From NCBI GenBank assembly GCA_041158225.1, contig JBEBBU010000191.1:1-8832 (forward strand): a DNA stretch of 8,832 bases. The letters are read 5' to 3'. Shown here piece after piece: positions 1 through 6,449 of this stretch. The notes under the pieces are model-generated. The model did no database searches. It had not been told where the DNA came from and was given only the letters and a program-made list of their open reading frames with translations. Each line of letters opens with the position of its first letter. The first letter of the stretch is position 1. Both the position numbers and the translations under genes were made by a program. This DNA is from JBEBBU01 sp041158225. Its GTDB lineage: Bacteria > Pseudomonadota > Gammaproteobacteria > Methylococcales > Methylococcaceae.

Positions 1-1705
1 CCTTGAAGCGCAGCACATTGACCTTGCCACGGATACGCTCAGCTTCTATGCGATCCAGTATGCCCTTCTTTTCCGGTTCATCCAGTGCGTAAAACACCTG
101 CTTGCCCACATCAATACGGTACAACGGTGGCATGGCTACATAGATATGCCCCTGTTCCACCAGCACCCGGAAATGCTTTAGAAAAAGGGCGCACAGCAGA
201 GTGGCAATATGATTGCCATCAGAATCCGCGTCGGCAAGAATGCAGATCTTGCCATAGCGCAGTTGCTGCAGATCGCTGGCAGCAGGATCAACGCCGATGG
301 CAAGGCTGATGTCGTGCACTTCCTGGGAAGCGAGGATCTGCCCCGAATCCACCTCCCAGGTATTCAGGATTTTCCCCCTGAGCGGCATGATGGCCTGATA
401 GTCCTTGTCTCTTGCCTGCTTGGCCGATCCCCCTGCAGAATCGCCCTCTACCAGAAAAAGCTCGGTGCGCCTGAAATCCTGTGAGGCGCAATCTGCCAGC
501 TTGCCTGGCAACGCGGGGCCTGCAGCCACCCTTTTACGCGTCACCTGACGCCCGGCCTTGAGCCGCTGCTGGGCACTCTCGATGACGAGTTCCGCTATTT
601 TTTCGCCTTCAGCGGGATGCTGGTTCAGCCACAGGGAAAAACTGTCTCGCAGCACACCCGAAACAAAAGCCGCTGTCTCGCGCGAACTCAGGCGCTCCTT
701 GGTCTGCCCGGAAAACTGGGGTTCCAGCATCTTGACGGAAAGCACATAGCTGCAGCGCTCCCAGACATCTTCCGGCGCAATCTTGACACCACGAGGCAGG
801 ATATTGCGGTACTCACAGAATGTCCTGAGTGCCTCTGTCAATCCGGTCCTGAGTCCATTGACATGGGTGCCCCCCTGAATGGTAGGCACGAGATTGACAT
901 AACTTTCGGCAACCAGACTGGTAAGCTCCGGTGTCCACAGTACAGCCCAGGCCACCGCCTCCTGCTTCGATTCCATGGCACCGGTAAAAGGGCCATCCTC
1001 AGGCAGTCTGACCGGGGTATTCCCCGTCTGGTCAGTGAGGTACTGGGGCAGACCGTCCTCATAGCACCAGGACCAGCTCTCGCCAGAAGCATCATCGGCA
1101 AGATCAATACGCAACCCTGGACACAGCACAGCCTTGGCGCGCAGTAACTGCTGCAGTCGCGAACGGGAAAAACGCGGAAAATCGAAATAGGAAACCTCCG
1201 GCCAGAAGCGGATCAGGGTGCCGGTTTCGCGGCGGTTAACGACACCCGCTTCCTGCAGTTCGCCATCTTTTTCGCCTTTTGCAAAAGCCATGACAAAACG
1301 TTTGCCATGCCGCCGGATTTCAACCTCAAGACGGGTGGACAAGGCATTCACGACAGAAACCCCCACACCATGCAGTCCGCCAGAAAACCCGTAGGCTTTC
1401 TGGCTGAACTTGCCGCCAGCATGCAGCTTGGTCATGATGACTTCAACACCGCTTAACCCAAGTTCAGGATGAATATCCACGGGCATGCCACGCCCGTCAT
1501 CGATAACTTCCAGTCCGTTGTCCGCCAGCAGTCGTACACGTATATGCCTCGCATGGCCGCCAAGAGCTTCATCGACACTGTTATCAATGACCTCCTGCGC
1601 CAGATGATTGGGGCGCGTGGTATCGGTATACATGCCTGGCCGACGCCTGACCGGTTCAAGGCCGCTCAGTACCTCTATCGACGCAGCATCGTAATTTTCA
1701 CTCAT
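1..1705 (-). CDS. parE: DNA topoisomerase IV subunit B, 5' part (runs off the left edge)
   Basis: ATPase subunit of topoisomerase IV, which with ParC decatenates replicated chromosomes in the cytoplasm. The 568 codons present follow Escherichia coli ParE (about 630 aa) nearly colinearly; roughly the last 60 residues lie beyond position 1. Visible landmarks are the N-terminal EVLSGLEPVRRRPGMYTDTT, the GHKL ATP site (EVIDNSVDEA near residues 38-47, DDGRGMP 69-75, GGLHGVG 109-115), the QTKERLSS stretch of the transducer domain, and the TOPRIM motifs EGDSAGG (420-426) and DADSDG (492-497). VDEALGGHA and the ParE-style IHPELG loop favour ParE over GyrB. The ATG at 1705-1703 is preceded by AGGAG at good spacing. 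It is divergent from ispA across 95 bp, with no functional link to the other genes seen. No frameshift was found. The function is very secure. Confidence 0.96.
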   Translation of the reverse strand, partial: MSENYDAASIEVLSGLEPVRRRPGMYTDTTRPNHLAQEVIDNSVDEALGGHARHIRVRLLADNGLEVIDDGRGMPVDIHPELGLSGVEVIMTKLHAGGKFSQKAYGFSGGLHGVGVSVVNALSTRLEVEIRRHGKRFVMAFAKGEKDGELQEAGVVNRRETGTLIRFWPEVSYFDFPRFSRSRLQQLLRAKAVLCPGLRIDLADDASGESWSWCYEDGLPQYLTDQTGNTPVRLPEDGPFTGAMESKQEAVAWAVLWTPELTSLVAESYVNLVPTIQGGTHVNGLRTGLTEALRTFCEYRNILPRGVKIAPEDVWERCSYVLSVKMLEPQFSGQTKERLSSRETAAFVSGVLRDSFSLWLNQHPAEGEKIAELVIESAQQRLKAGRQVTRKRVAAGPALPGKLADCASQDFRRTELFLVEGDSAGGSAKQARDKDYQAIMPLRGKILNTWEVDSGQILASQEVHDISLAIGVDPAASDLQQLRYGKICILADADSDGNHIATLLCALFLKHFRVLVEQGHIYVAMPPLYRIDVGKQVFYALDEPEKKGILDRIEAERIRGKVNVLRFK

Positions 1706-1735
1706 GTAACACTCCTGGCTGGATCAGCCCGCCAT

Positions 1736-1764
1736 TTTAAACAACTTCTCTGATCTGCGATAAT
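1736..1764 (+). promoter_or_regulatory. Putative sigma-70 promoter of ispA, overlapping a parE promoter
   Basis: TTTAAA (1736-1741, 4 of 6 to TTGACA), 17-bp spacer, GATAAT (1759-1764, 5 of 6 to TATAAT), placing the transcription start near 1771. On the other strand TAAAAT (1739-1734) is a possible parE -10 box with a poor -35. The two signals share bases 1736-1739, so the divergent promoters may compete. Inferred from hexamer matches only. Confidence 0.5.
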
Positions 1765-1774
1765 ATCTGTCACT

Positions 1775-1804
1775 ATGACCCTAGCATTGAAGATCTCACC
1801 ATGA
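1775..1804 (+). other. Possible 9-codon leader ORF coupled to ispA
   Basis: ATG at 1775 opens the short frame MTLALKISP, whose TGA stop (1802-1804) overlaps the ispA start as ATGA. The predicted transcription start near 1771 would make this leader almost leaderless. The ispA start has only a weak Shine-Dalgarno (GAAG, 1789-1792), so coupling from the leader could help initiation. A chance overlap is quite possible. Confidence 0.25.
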
Positions 1805-2703
1805 CGCACGCTTATGACTTGACTGATTTCATGAATACCTGCCAGATCCGTGCGGAGAAAGCACTTGAATCACGCCTTCCTGGTGCAGCGCAAATGCCAG
1901 CCCGTCTGCATGAGGCCATGCGCTATTCAACACTTGGCGGTGGCAAAAGACTCAGGCCGCTGCTGACTTACGCCACAGGCACGGCACTTGGCGTCAATCT
2001 TGACATCCTGGACGGCCCGGCGTGTGCCATGGAATGCATCCATGTCTATTCCCTGATTCACGACGATCTGCCGGCCATGGACAATGACGATCTGCGTCGT
2101 GGCAAACCAACCTGCCACAAGGCTTATGATGAAGCAACGGCCATCCTGGCCGGCGATGCCCTGCAGGCGCAGGCTTTTCTCATCCTGGCTCAAGATCCGA
2201 CCATTGCTGTCCCCGCCGCCAGCAGGCTACAGATGATTGAGACGCTGGCCCGGGCAAGTGGCTCAGTGGGTATGGTAGGAGGACAGGCCATTGACCTCGA
2301 ATCCGTGGGTCAGCACATTGATCTGGCCAGCCTCGAAAACATGCATATCCGCAAAACCGGTGCACTCATCCGCGCCAGCGTGCAGCTGGCCTGCCATGCA
2401 GCGCCCTCTCTGGACCCCGTGCTGGCCGGCAAACTTGATCATTATGCCAAGTGTATAGGTCTTTCCTTCCAGATACAGGATGACATTCTGGACGAGGAAA
2501 GCGACACGGCAACTCTCGGCAAAACCCAGGGTAAGGACCGTGACAATCACAAACCGAATTATCCCGCCCTGCTCGGCATGAGTGGCGCCAAGGCCAAGGC
2601 CATGGAGCTGCACGAAGATGCGATCGCCAGTCTTGAAAGCCTGGGAGAAAGCGCAACACTACTCAGGCAGCTCTCACATTTCATCATTCAGCGCCGCAAC
2701 TGA
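1801..2703 (+). CDS. ispA: Farnesyl diphosphate synthase (geranyltranstransferase)
   Basis: Short-chain trans-prenyltransferase making geranyl then farnesyl diphosphate (C15) from IPP and DMAPP in the cytosol. At 300 aa it has the normal IspA length. The first aspartate-rich motif is DDLPAMD (residues 88-94) inside LIHDDLPAMDNDDLRRG, and the second is QDDILDE (226-232). GGGKRLRP (47-54), GGQAIDLES (160-168) and KTGALIRAS (185-193) are the other conserved blocks. Tyr83-Ser84 before the first motif match E. coli IspA, so a C15 product is expected rather than a longer one. It lies 80 bp before dxs on the same strand, as in many gammaproteobacteria, but the usual upstream xseB is absent here. Its product is the substrate of the squalene synthase at 7772. 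The ATG at 1801 is the only sensible start. Confidence 0.95.
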   Translation: MTHAYDLTDFMNTCQIRAEKALESRLPGAAQMPARLHEAMRYSTLGGGKRLRPLLTYATGTALGVNLDILDGPACAMECIHVYSLIHDDLPAMDNDDLRRGKPTCHKAYDEATAILAGDALQAQAFLILAQDPTIAVPAASRLQMIETLARASGSVGMVGGQAIDLESVGQHIDLASLENMHIRKTGALIRASVQLACHAAPSLDPVLAGKLDHYAKCIGLSFQIQDDILDEESDTATLGKTQGKDRDNHKPNYPALLGMSGAKAKAMELHEDAIASLESLGESATLLRQLSHFIIQRRN

Positions 2704-2723
2704 AACCTGCCGGCTGGAAATAG

Positions 2724-2763
2724 ACCGAGTAAAGCGGTAGGATAGACCGGATATGCCTGTAAT
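2724..2763 (+). promoter_or_regulatory. dxs promoter with a 29-bp element shared with hpnH
   Basis: Bases 2724-2752 read ACCGAGT-N5-GGTAGG-N4-ACCGGAT. After 5 nt (ATGCC) comes TGTAAT (2758-2763, 5 of 6 to the -10 consensus). The hexamer 17 bp upstream of that box is CGGTAG, a poor -35, so the element may bind an activator or represent a non-standard sigma -35. The ACCG, CGGT and ACCG half-sites start at 2724, 2735 and 2746, exactly 11 bp apart in alternating orientation. The same blocks with the same spacings occur upstream of hpnH at 7591-7563 on the minus strand. Predicted start of transcription is near 2770, giving dxs a leader of about 14 nt. That the repeat exists is certain; its function is inferred. 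Confidence 0.65.
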
Positions 2764-2783
2764 GAAAATGGGAACACCATTCA

Positions 2784-4673
2784 ATGACTGAAGCCAAACA
2801 CCCACCCCTGCTGAATCAGATCAACGGCCCGGAATGCCTGAGAAAACTGGCTCCGGAACAGCTGTCGCAAGTTGCAGAGGAAGTCAGGAGCTATCTGCTG
2901 GAATGTGTCAGCCAGTCTGGTGGCCATCTGGCAGCAGGACTGGGTACAGTTGAACTTACTGTGGCGCTGCATTATGTCTTCAATACGCCTGAAGACAAGC
3001 TGGTCTGGGATGTCGGGCATCAGGCCTATCCACACAAGATACTGACGGGCCGTGGTGACCGTCTGGTCACGATACGCAAGAAGAATGGCCTTTCAGCCTT
3101 TCCCAACCGTGAGGAAAGCCCACATGACAGCTTTGGTGTCGGACACTCAAGCACATCAATCAGTGCCGCACTGGGTATGGCGATTGCCTTTGCCCAGCAG
3201 GGTAAGGACAACCATGCCGTTGCCATCATTGGCGATGGCGGCCTGACGGGTGGTATGGCGTTTGAAGCACTCAATCATGCTGGCAGCCTGGATGCCAATC
3301 TTCTGGTGGTGCTGAACGACAATGAAATGTCCATCTCCCCGAATGTGGGGGCCCTGAACAACTATCTGGCCAAACTGCTGTCAGGACGCTTCTATTCTGG
3401 TGTCAGGGAAGGCAGCAAGCATCTGCTGAGCAGACATATGCCGACGGTCTGGGAACTTGCAAGACGTGCAGAAGAACACGTGAAAGGCATGGTGGTACCT
3501 GGCACACTCTTTGAGGAATTGGGGTTCAACTACATTGGCCCCATTGATGGCCATGACCTTGATACCCTGACAACAACACTGAAAAATCTCAAGGAACTCA
3601 AGGGGCCGCGCTTCCTGCATATTGTCACCAAAAAAGGCAAGGGCTACGCTCCAGCAGAAAAAGATCCTGTTGCCTACCATGGTGTGGGATCTTTTGATCT
3701 CAGCAAGGACCATCTGCCCAGCAGTAACTCTTCCGCGCCAAGCTATACCGAAATCTTCGGCCAATGGCTCTGTGACATGGCGGCACAAGACGGACGCCTG
3801 CTTGGCATCACCCCAGCCATGCGCGAAGGCTCAGGCCTGCAGGCATTTGCAGAGCAGTATCCTCAGCGCTATTTCGATGTCAGTATTGCAGAACAGCATG
3901 CGGTCACACTAGCCGCAGGCATGGCCTGTGAGGGCTATAAACCCGTAGTGGCTATCTACTCCACCTTCCTGCAGCGCGCTTACGACCAGCTGGTGCATGA
4001 TGTTGCCCTGCAGAATCTCCCTGTCCTGTTTGCCATTGACCGTGCAGGACTTGTAGGTCCGGATGGCCCGACCCATGCCGGGAGTTTTGATATCAGTTTC
4101 ATGCGCTGCATTCCCAATATGCTGATCATGGCTCCCTCTGACGAAAATGAATGTCGCCAGATGCTCTATACCGGTTTCATACATGACGGTCCCGCAGCTG
4201 TACGCTATCCAAGAGGCAGGGGGCCAGGAACACCGGTGCAGAGCACCATGACCGCCATACCTCACGGCCAATCAGTGACCGTCCGCCAGGGTAAACGGAT
4301 TGCCCTGCTGGCATTTGGCACCATGGTGGCACCCGCTCTTGTGGCTGGCGAACAGCTGGATGCCACGGTGGTCAACATGCGCTTTGTGAAACCACTGGAT
4401 CATGCCGTCATTCTTGAAATGAGCCGGACGCATGACATTCTGGTCACGCTGGACGAAAATGCCATTGCCGGCGGAGCCGGTGCTGGGGTCAGCGAATACC
4501 TGATGGCGCAGGGTATCAACACCCCAACCCTGCATATAGGCCTGGCCGACATCTTCCTTGATCAGGGGACACGGGAAGAACTACTGGCTGATGCAGGCCT
4601 TGATGTCGCAGGCATCCTGCGTCAGATCGCCAGCTTCGAAAGCGCACTGGCAAAACTGGCAGCAGGTACTTAA
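2784..4673 (+). CDS. dxs: 1-deoxy-D-xylulose-5-phosphate synthase
   Basis: Thiamine-diphosphate enzyme that condenses pyruvate and glyceraldehyde 3-phosphate with loss of CO2, the entry and main flux-control step of the MEP isoprenoid pathway. It has 629 aa against about 620 in E. coli. Visible landmarks are SGGHLA (45-50), DVGHQAYPHK (76-85), the TPP/Mg motif GDG (150-152) running to LNDN (177-180), GMVVPGTLFEELGFNYIGP (235-253), the catalytic Glu370 in SIAEQHAV, YSTFLQRAYDQ (392-402) and DRAGLVGPDGPTHAG (419-433). The C-terminal transketolase-like domain is complete. The ATG at 2784 is the only start, because an in-frame stop lies at 2763-2765. The Shine-Dalgarno is weak (GGGAA, 2770-2774). 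The gene sits between ispA and apt and has its own candidate promoter. Confidence 0.97.
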   Translation: MTEAKHPPLLNQINGPECLRKLAPEQLSQVAEEVRSYLLECVSQSGGHLAAGLGTVELTVALHYVFNTPEDKLVWDVGHQAYPHKILTGRGDRLVTIRKKNGLSAFPNREESPHDSFGVGHSSTSISAALGMAIAFAQQGKDNHAVAIIGDGGLTGGMAFEALNHAGSLDANLLVVLNDNEMSISPNVGALNNYLAKLLSGRFYSGVREGSKHLLSRHMPTVWELARRAEEHVKGMVVPGTLFEELGFNYIGPIDGHDLDTLTTTLKNLKELKGPRFLHIVTKKGKGYAPAEKDPVAYHGVGSFDLSKDHLPSSNSSAPSYTEIFGQWLCDMAAQDGRLLGITPAMREGSGLQAFAEQYPQRYFDVSIAEQHAVTLAAGMACEGYKPVVAIYSTFLQRAYDQLVHDVALQNLPVLFAIDRAGLVGPDGPTHAGSFDISFMRCIPNMLIMAPSDENECRQMLYTGFIHDGPAAVRYPRGRGPGTPVQSTMTAIPHGQSVTVRQGKRIALLAFGTMVAPALVAGEQLDATVVNMRFVKPLDHAVILEMSRTHDILVTLDENAIAGGAGAGVSEYLMAQGINTPTLHIGLADIFLDQGTREELLADAGLDVAGILRQIASFESALAKLAAGT

Positions 4674-4675
4674 CT

Positions 4676-5191
4676 TTGGACGCCATTCGCAGCATCATCC
4701 GCACCGTTCCTGATTTTCCCAAACCAGGCATCCAGTTCAGGGATATCACACCTCTACTTGCAGATCCAAAGCTGATGCTGCGAACGGTGGAAGCACTGGT
4801 TCAACCCTTCATGGACGCAGATATCTCTGCCGTTGCAGGCATGGAAGCAAGGGGGTTTATCTTCGGCGCACTGGCAGCCCAGTTACTGGGTGCCGGATTT
4901 GTGCCACTCAGAAAGCCTGGCAAACTGCCAGCAGATGTGCACAGGATTGATTATGATCTTGAGTACGGGTCTGCCAGTCTGGAACTGCACAGGGATGCTA
5001 TTGCTCCAGGTGGCCGGGTGCTGATCGTTGATGACCTACTGGCTACCGGCGGGACTGCTGCCGCCAGTTGCGCGTTGATAGAAGCTGGCGGCGGTCAGGT
5101 AAGCGGCTGTGCATTCGTTGTTGAACTGGATGATCTTGGCGGAAGAGACAGGCTGCACCCCTACAGAACCCACAGCCTGATTCGCTATTGA
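4676..5191 (+). CDS. apt: Adenine phosphoribosyltransferase, TTG start
   Basis: Purine salvage enzyme: adenine + PRPP gives AMP + diphosphate. At 171 aa it is slightly shorter than E. coli Apt (183), the difference being at the N-terminus. Visible are PDFPKPGIQFRDITPLL (12-28), MEARGFIFGA (56-65), RKPGKLP (79-85), YDLEYGSASLELH (93-105), the PRPP-binding loop VLIVDDLLATGGT (115-127) and a closing DDLGG (152-156). No ATG or GTG exists in this frame between the in-frame stop at 4601-4603 and the conserved region. TTG at 4676, 2 nt after the dxs stop, keeps the family N-terminus and has AGG 9 nt upstream. Translation is probably coupled to dxs. Apt next to dxs is unusual; a link to adenine released in hopanoid side-chain synthesis is proposed under findings. 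It is convergent with the gene at 5202, 10 nt apart. Confidence 0.94.
   Translation: MDAIRSIIRTVPDFPKPGIQFRDITPLLADPKLMLRTVEALVQPFMDADISAVAGMEARGFIFGALAAQLLGAGFVPLRKPGKLPADVHRIDYDLEYGSASLELHRDAIAPGGRVLIVDDLLATGGTAAASCALIEAGGGQVSGCAFVVELDDLGGRDRLHPYRTHSLIRY
5149..5179. terminator. Inverted repeat at the apt 3' end, possible weak terminator
   Basis: CAGGCTG (5149-5155) and CAGCCTG (5173-5179) are perfect 7-bp arms around a 17-nt loop, inside the last codons of apt. Read on the minus strand it lies 23-53 nt past the stop of the gene at 5202 and is followed by TCTCTTCC, so it might end the hpnH-parA transcript. There is no proper U tract on either side and the loop is long. It is the only hairpin-like structure seen at this convergent junction. 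Confidence 0.25.
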
Positions 5192-5201
5192 ACAGATATC
5201 C

Positions 5202-5729
5202 TCAGGTACGGGCTTCGCTCAGTGCGGACATCGCCTCATTGCGCTCATGCATTTTTTTCATATAGGCAGCACGTCCCGCTTCTCCCCCATCATGTATACC
5301 TCTGGCCACCGCGCCATCTTCCGGAAGCAGACGCTTCAGGAACAGCGCTGAATAAACCGCACCAAAGGAAAGGCAGAACAGAGACCTGTAGACCGGAACA
5401 AACCAGAAAGGCCTGGACTCAGCCGTAGGTGTAGACGCAGCCGCAGCAGGATACTGGACAGCATCAGGTTGAGGTTGATCTGAATCTGGCTGATCTGACG
5501 CTCCCTCCTCACTGGATATGGAAACCGTATCACCTACCTCATCCACAGCTTCCTGTATGCTTTCCTGGGATGATGACGCAACAATCTCTTCAGCGCCGAT
5601 AACCGCCTCATGAACCTGAGAAGCACCATCCTCCACCGGCGCTGCAGTCACTGCCGCAGGTGAACGCCTCCTGCCACCAGCAAGACCGGATTTGCTGCTG
5701 ATCGTGACTGATTTTTTTCGACTCGTCAT
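5202..5729 (-). CDS. Unrecognised 175-aa protein downstream of ParA, possible membrane-associated adaptor
   Basis: I do not recognise a family. Residues 1-26 are basic and Ser/Lys/Arg-rich (MTSRKKSVTISSKSG, then RRR at 20-22). Residues 30-106 are low-complexity, acidic and rich in Glu, Asp, Ser, Ala and Pro, probably disordered. Residues 108-131 are hydrophobic (FWFVPVYRSLF to ALFL), a possible single membrane segment or amphipathic anchor. The last 40 residues are charged, with a likely helix near 150-168. The ATG at 5729 follows GGAG by 9 nt and starts 3 nt after the parA stop, so the two genes are almost certainly co-transcribed and translationally coupled. A small partner gene directly after parA usually encodes the DNA- or cargo-binding partner. 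No ribbon-helix-helix, ParB or McdB motif is obvious, so an adaptor role is inference. The reading frame itself is secure. Confidence 0.8.
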   Translation of the reverse strand: MTSRKKSVTISSKSGLAGGRRRSPAAVTAAPVEDGASQVHEAVIGAEEIVASSSQESIQEAVDEVGDTVSISSEEGASDQPDSDQPQPDAVQYPAAAASTPTAESRPFWFVPVYRSLFCLSFGAVYSALFLKRLLPEDGAVARGIHDGGEAGRAAYMKKMHERNEAMSALSEART

Positions 5730-5732
5730 AAA

Positions 5733-6356
5733 CTATAACTCCAGTAATTCCTGAACCAGACCCTGAATTTCACGAGCGGCAGCGCCGCGTGGCTCCACCT
5801 CATTGACGGCCCGACCCTGTGCCGCACTCTCTGCAAAGATGACACGCTGGCCAATCGCTGCAGTGGCGACAGGATAAGGATATCCGGAAAGCGCATCCAC
5901 CACACTGCGCCCAATGGCTGTATTACCTACCTTACGGTTGATCACCAGCATAGCCTTAAGGCTGGGCTTGTAAATGGCCACTTCCTGGATAAGCCTGATA
6001 ATCTCATCGACCGCCCAGACATCATAAGGCGATGGCAGCACCGGTACCAGCACCTTGTCACAGGCCATCACCGCCGAACGAGCCTGTTCGTTGACACGTG
6101 GCGGCCCATCGATGACCACATGATCATAGCCAGCCGCAAGATCATGAATATCCTTGTGGATGGTAGGACGGGCCACACCGACTACTGAAAACAGGCTTTC
6201 CTTCTGCCTTGCAGCCTGCCAGTCAAGGGAACTTCCCTGTGGATCAGCGTCCACAAGCAGAACCTTGCTGCCACTGGCTGCCAGCATGGCAGCAATATTG
6301 ACCGAGAGCGTGGTCTTGCCAACACCACCCTTCTGGTTAAGAACACTGAAAATCAT
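5733..6356 (-). CDS. Orphan ParA/MinD-family ATPase (ParF/McdA-like)
   Basis: Deviant Walker ATPase of the small ParA type (207 aa, no N-terminal DNA-binding domain). Such proteins form ATP-dependent dimers on the nucleoid or membrane and move plasmids, carboxysomes, chemoreceptor arrays or other cargo. Numbered from the ATG, it has the deviant Walker A KGGVGKTT with signature Lys9 (9-16), the A' motif DADPQGSSLDW (36-46), Walker B VVIDGPP (80-86) and the PSPYDVWAVDE segment (109-118). The C-terminal block IGQRVIFAES (168-177) followed by AVNEVEP (183-189) is typical of orphan ParAs. The ATG at 6356 has GGGAGG 4 nt upstream; the GTG one codon earlier sits too close to it. There is no parB or parS nearby, so chromosome partition is unlikely. 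It lies between hpnH and the 175-aa gene. The family is secure, the cargo unknown. Confidence 0.9.
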   Translation of the reverse strand: MIFSVLNQKGGVGKTTLSVNIAAMLAASGSKVLLVDADPQGSSLDWQAARQKESLFSVVGVARPTIHKDIHDLAAGYDHVVIDGPPRVNEQARSAVMACDKVLVPVLPSPYDVWAVDEIIRLIQEVAIYKPSLKAMLVINRKVGNTAIGRSVVDALSGYPYPVATAAIGQRVIFAESAAQGRAVNEVEPRGAAAREIQGLVQELLEL

Positions 6357-6380
6357 CACCCCTCCCTGAAAACAGCATGA

Positions 6381-6405
6381 GCCGGAGCTTCTGCAAAGCC
6401 CCGGC
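6381..6405 (-). other. Strong RNA hairpin between hpnH and parA
   Basis: In the minus-strand transcript, 5-bp and 4-bp arm segments joined by a G-U pair form a continuous 10-bp stem (GCCGGGGCTT against AAGCTCCGGC) with a 5-nt loop. In the plus-strand sense the same position is an A-C mismatch, so the fold suits the hpnH-parA direction. Only a weak TGTTTT lies 7 nt downstream, so it is a poor terminator. It could be a partial terminator, a 3' stabiliser of hpnH mRNA, or a 5' hairpin of a parA transcript. Confidence 0.5.
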
Positions 6406-6412
6406 CCATATC

Positions 6413-6440
6413 ATTCTATCCCCAGATGACAGGGTGATAA
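6413..6440 (-). promoter_or_regulatory. Possible parA promoter inside the hpnH-parA gap
   Basis: Minus strand: TTATCA (6440-6435, 4 of 6), 16-bp spacer, TAGAAT (6418-6413, 5 of 6). Transcription would begin near 6406, immediately before the hairpin at 6405-6381, giving parA mRNA a 5'-terminal stem-loop. Bases 6439-6417 can also pair (TATC and CCC against GGG and GATA with one bulge). Hexamer matches only, so weak evidence. Confidence 0.35.
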
Positions 6441-6449
6441 AAGCAGGCA

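Noticed and set aside
617..1147. Open frame of 176 codons on the plus strand
   Set aside because: Antisense shadow of parE, which reads continuously and matches its family throughout.
2715..2743. Alternative dxs promoter TGGAAA-N17-TAGGAT
   Set aside because: Both hexamers match at only 4 of 6. The TGTAAT box at 2758 is better supported because its spacing to the 29-bp element is repeated exactly before hpnH.
5712..5718. Run of seven A on the coding strand near the start of the 175-aa gene, a possible slippage site
   Set aside because: It simply encodes Lys-Lys, and neither alternative frame gives a meaningful product.
5733..6356. Chromosome partition (Soj/ParA) role for the ParA-type ATPase
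   Set aside because: The protein is short and has no adjacent parB, no parS-like palindromes and no gid/rnpA-type neighbourhood. An orphan positioning ATPase fits better.
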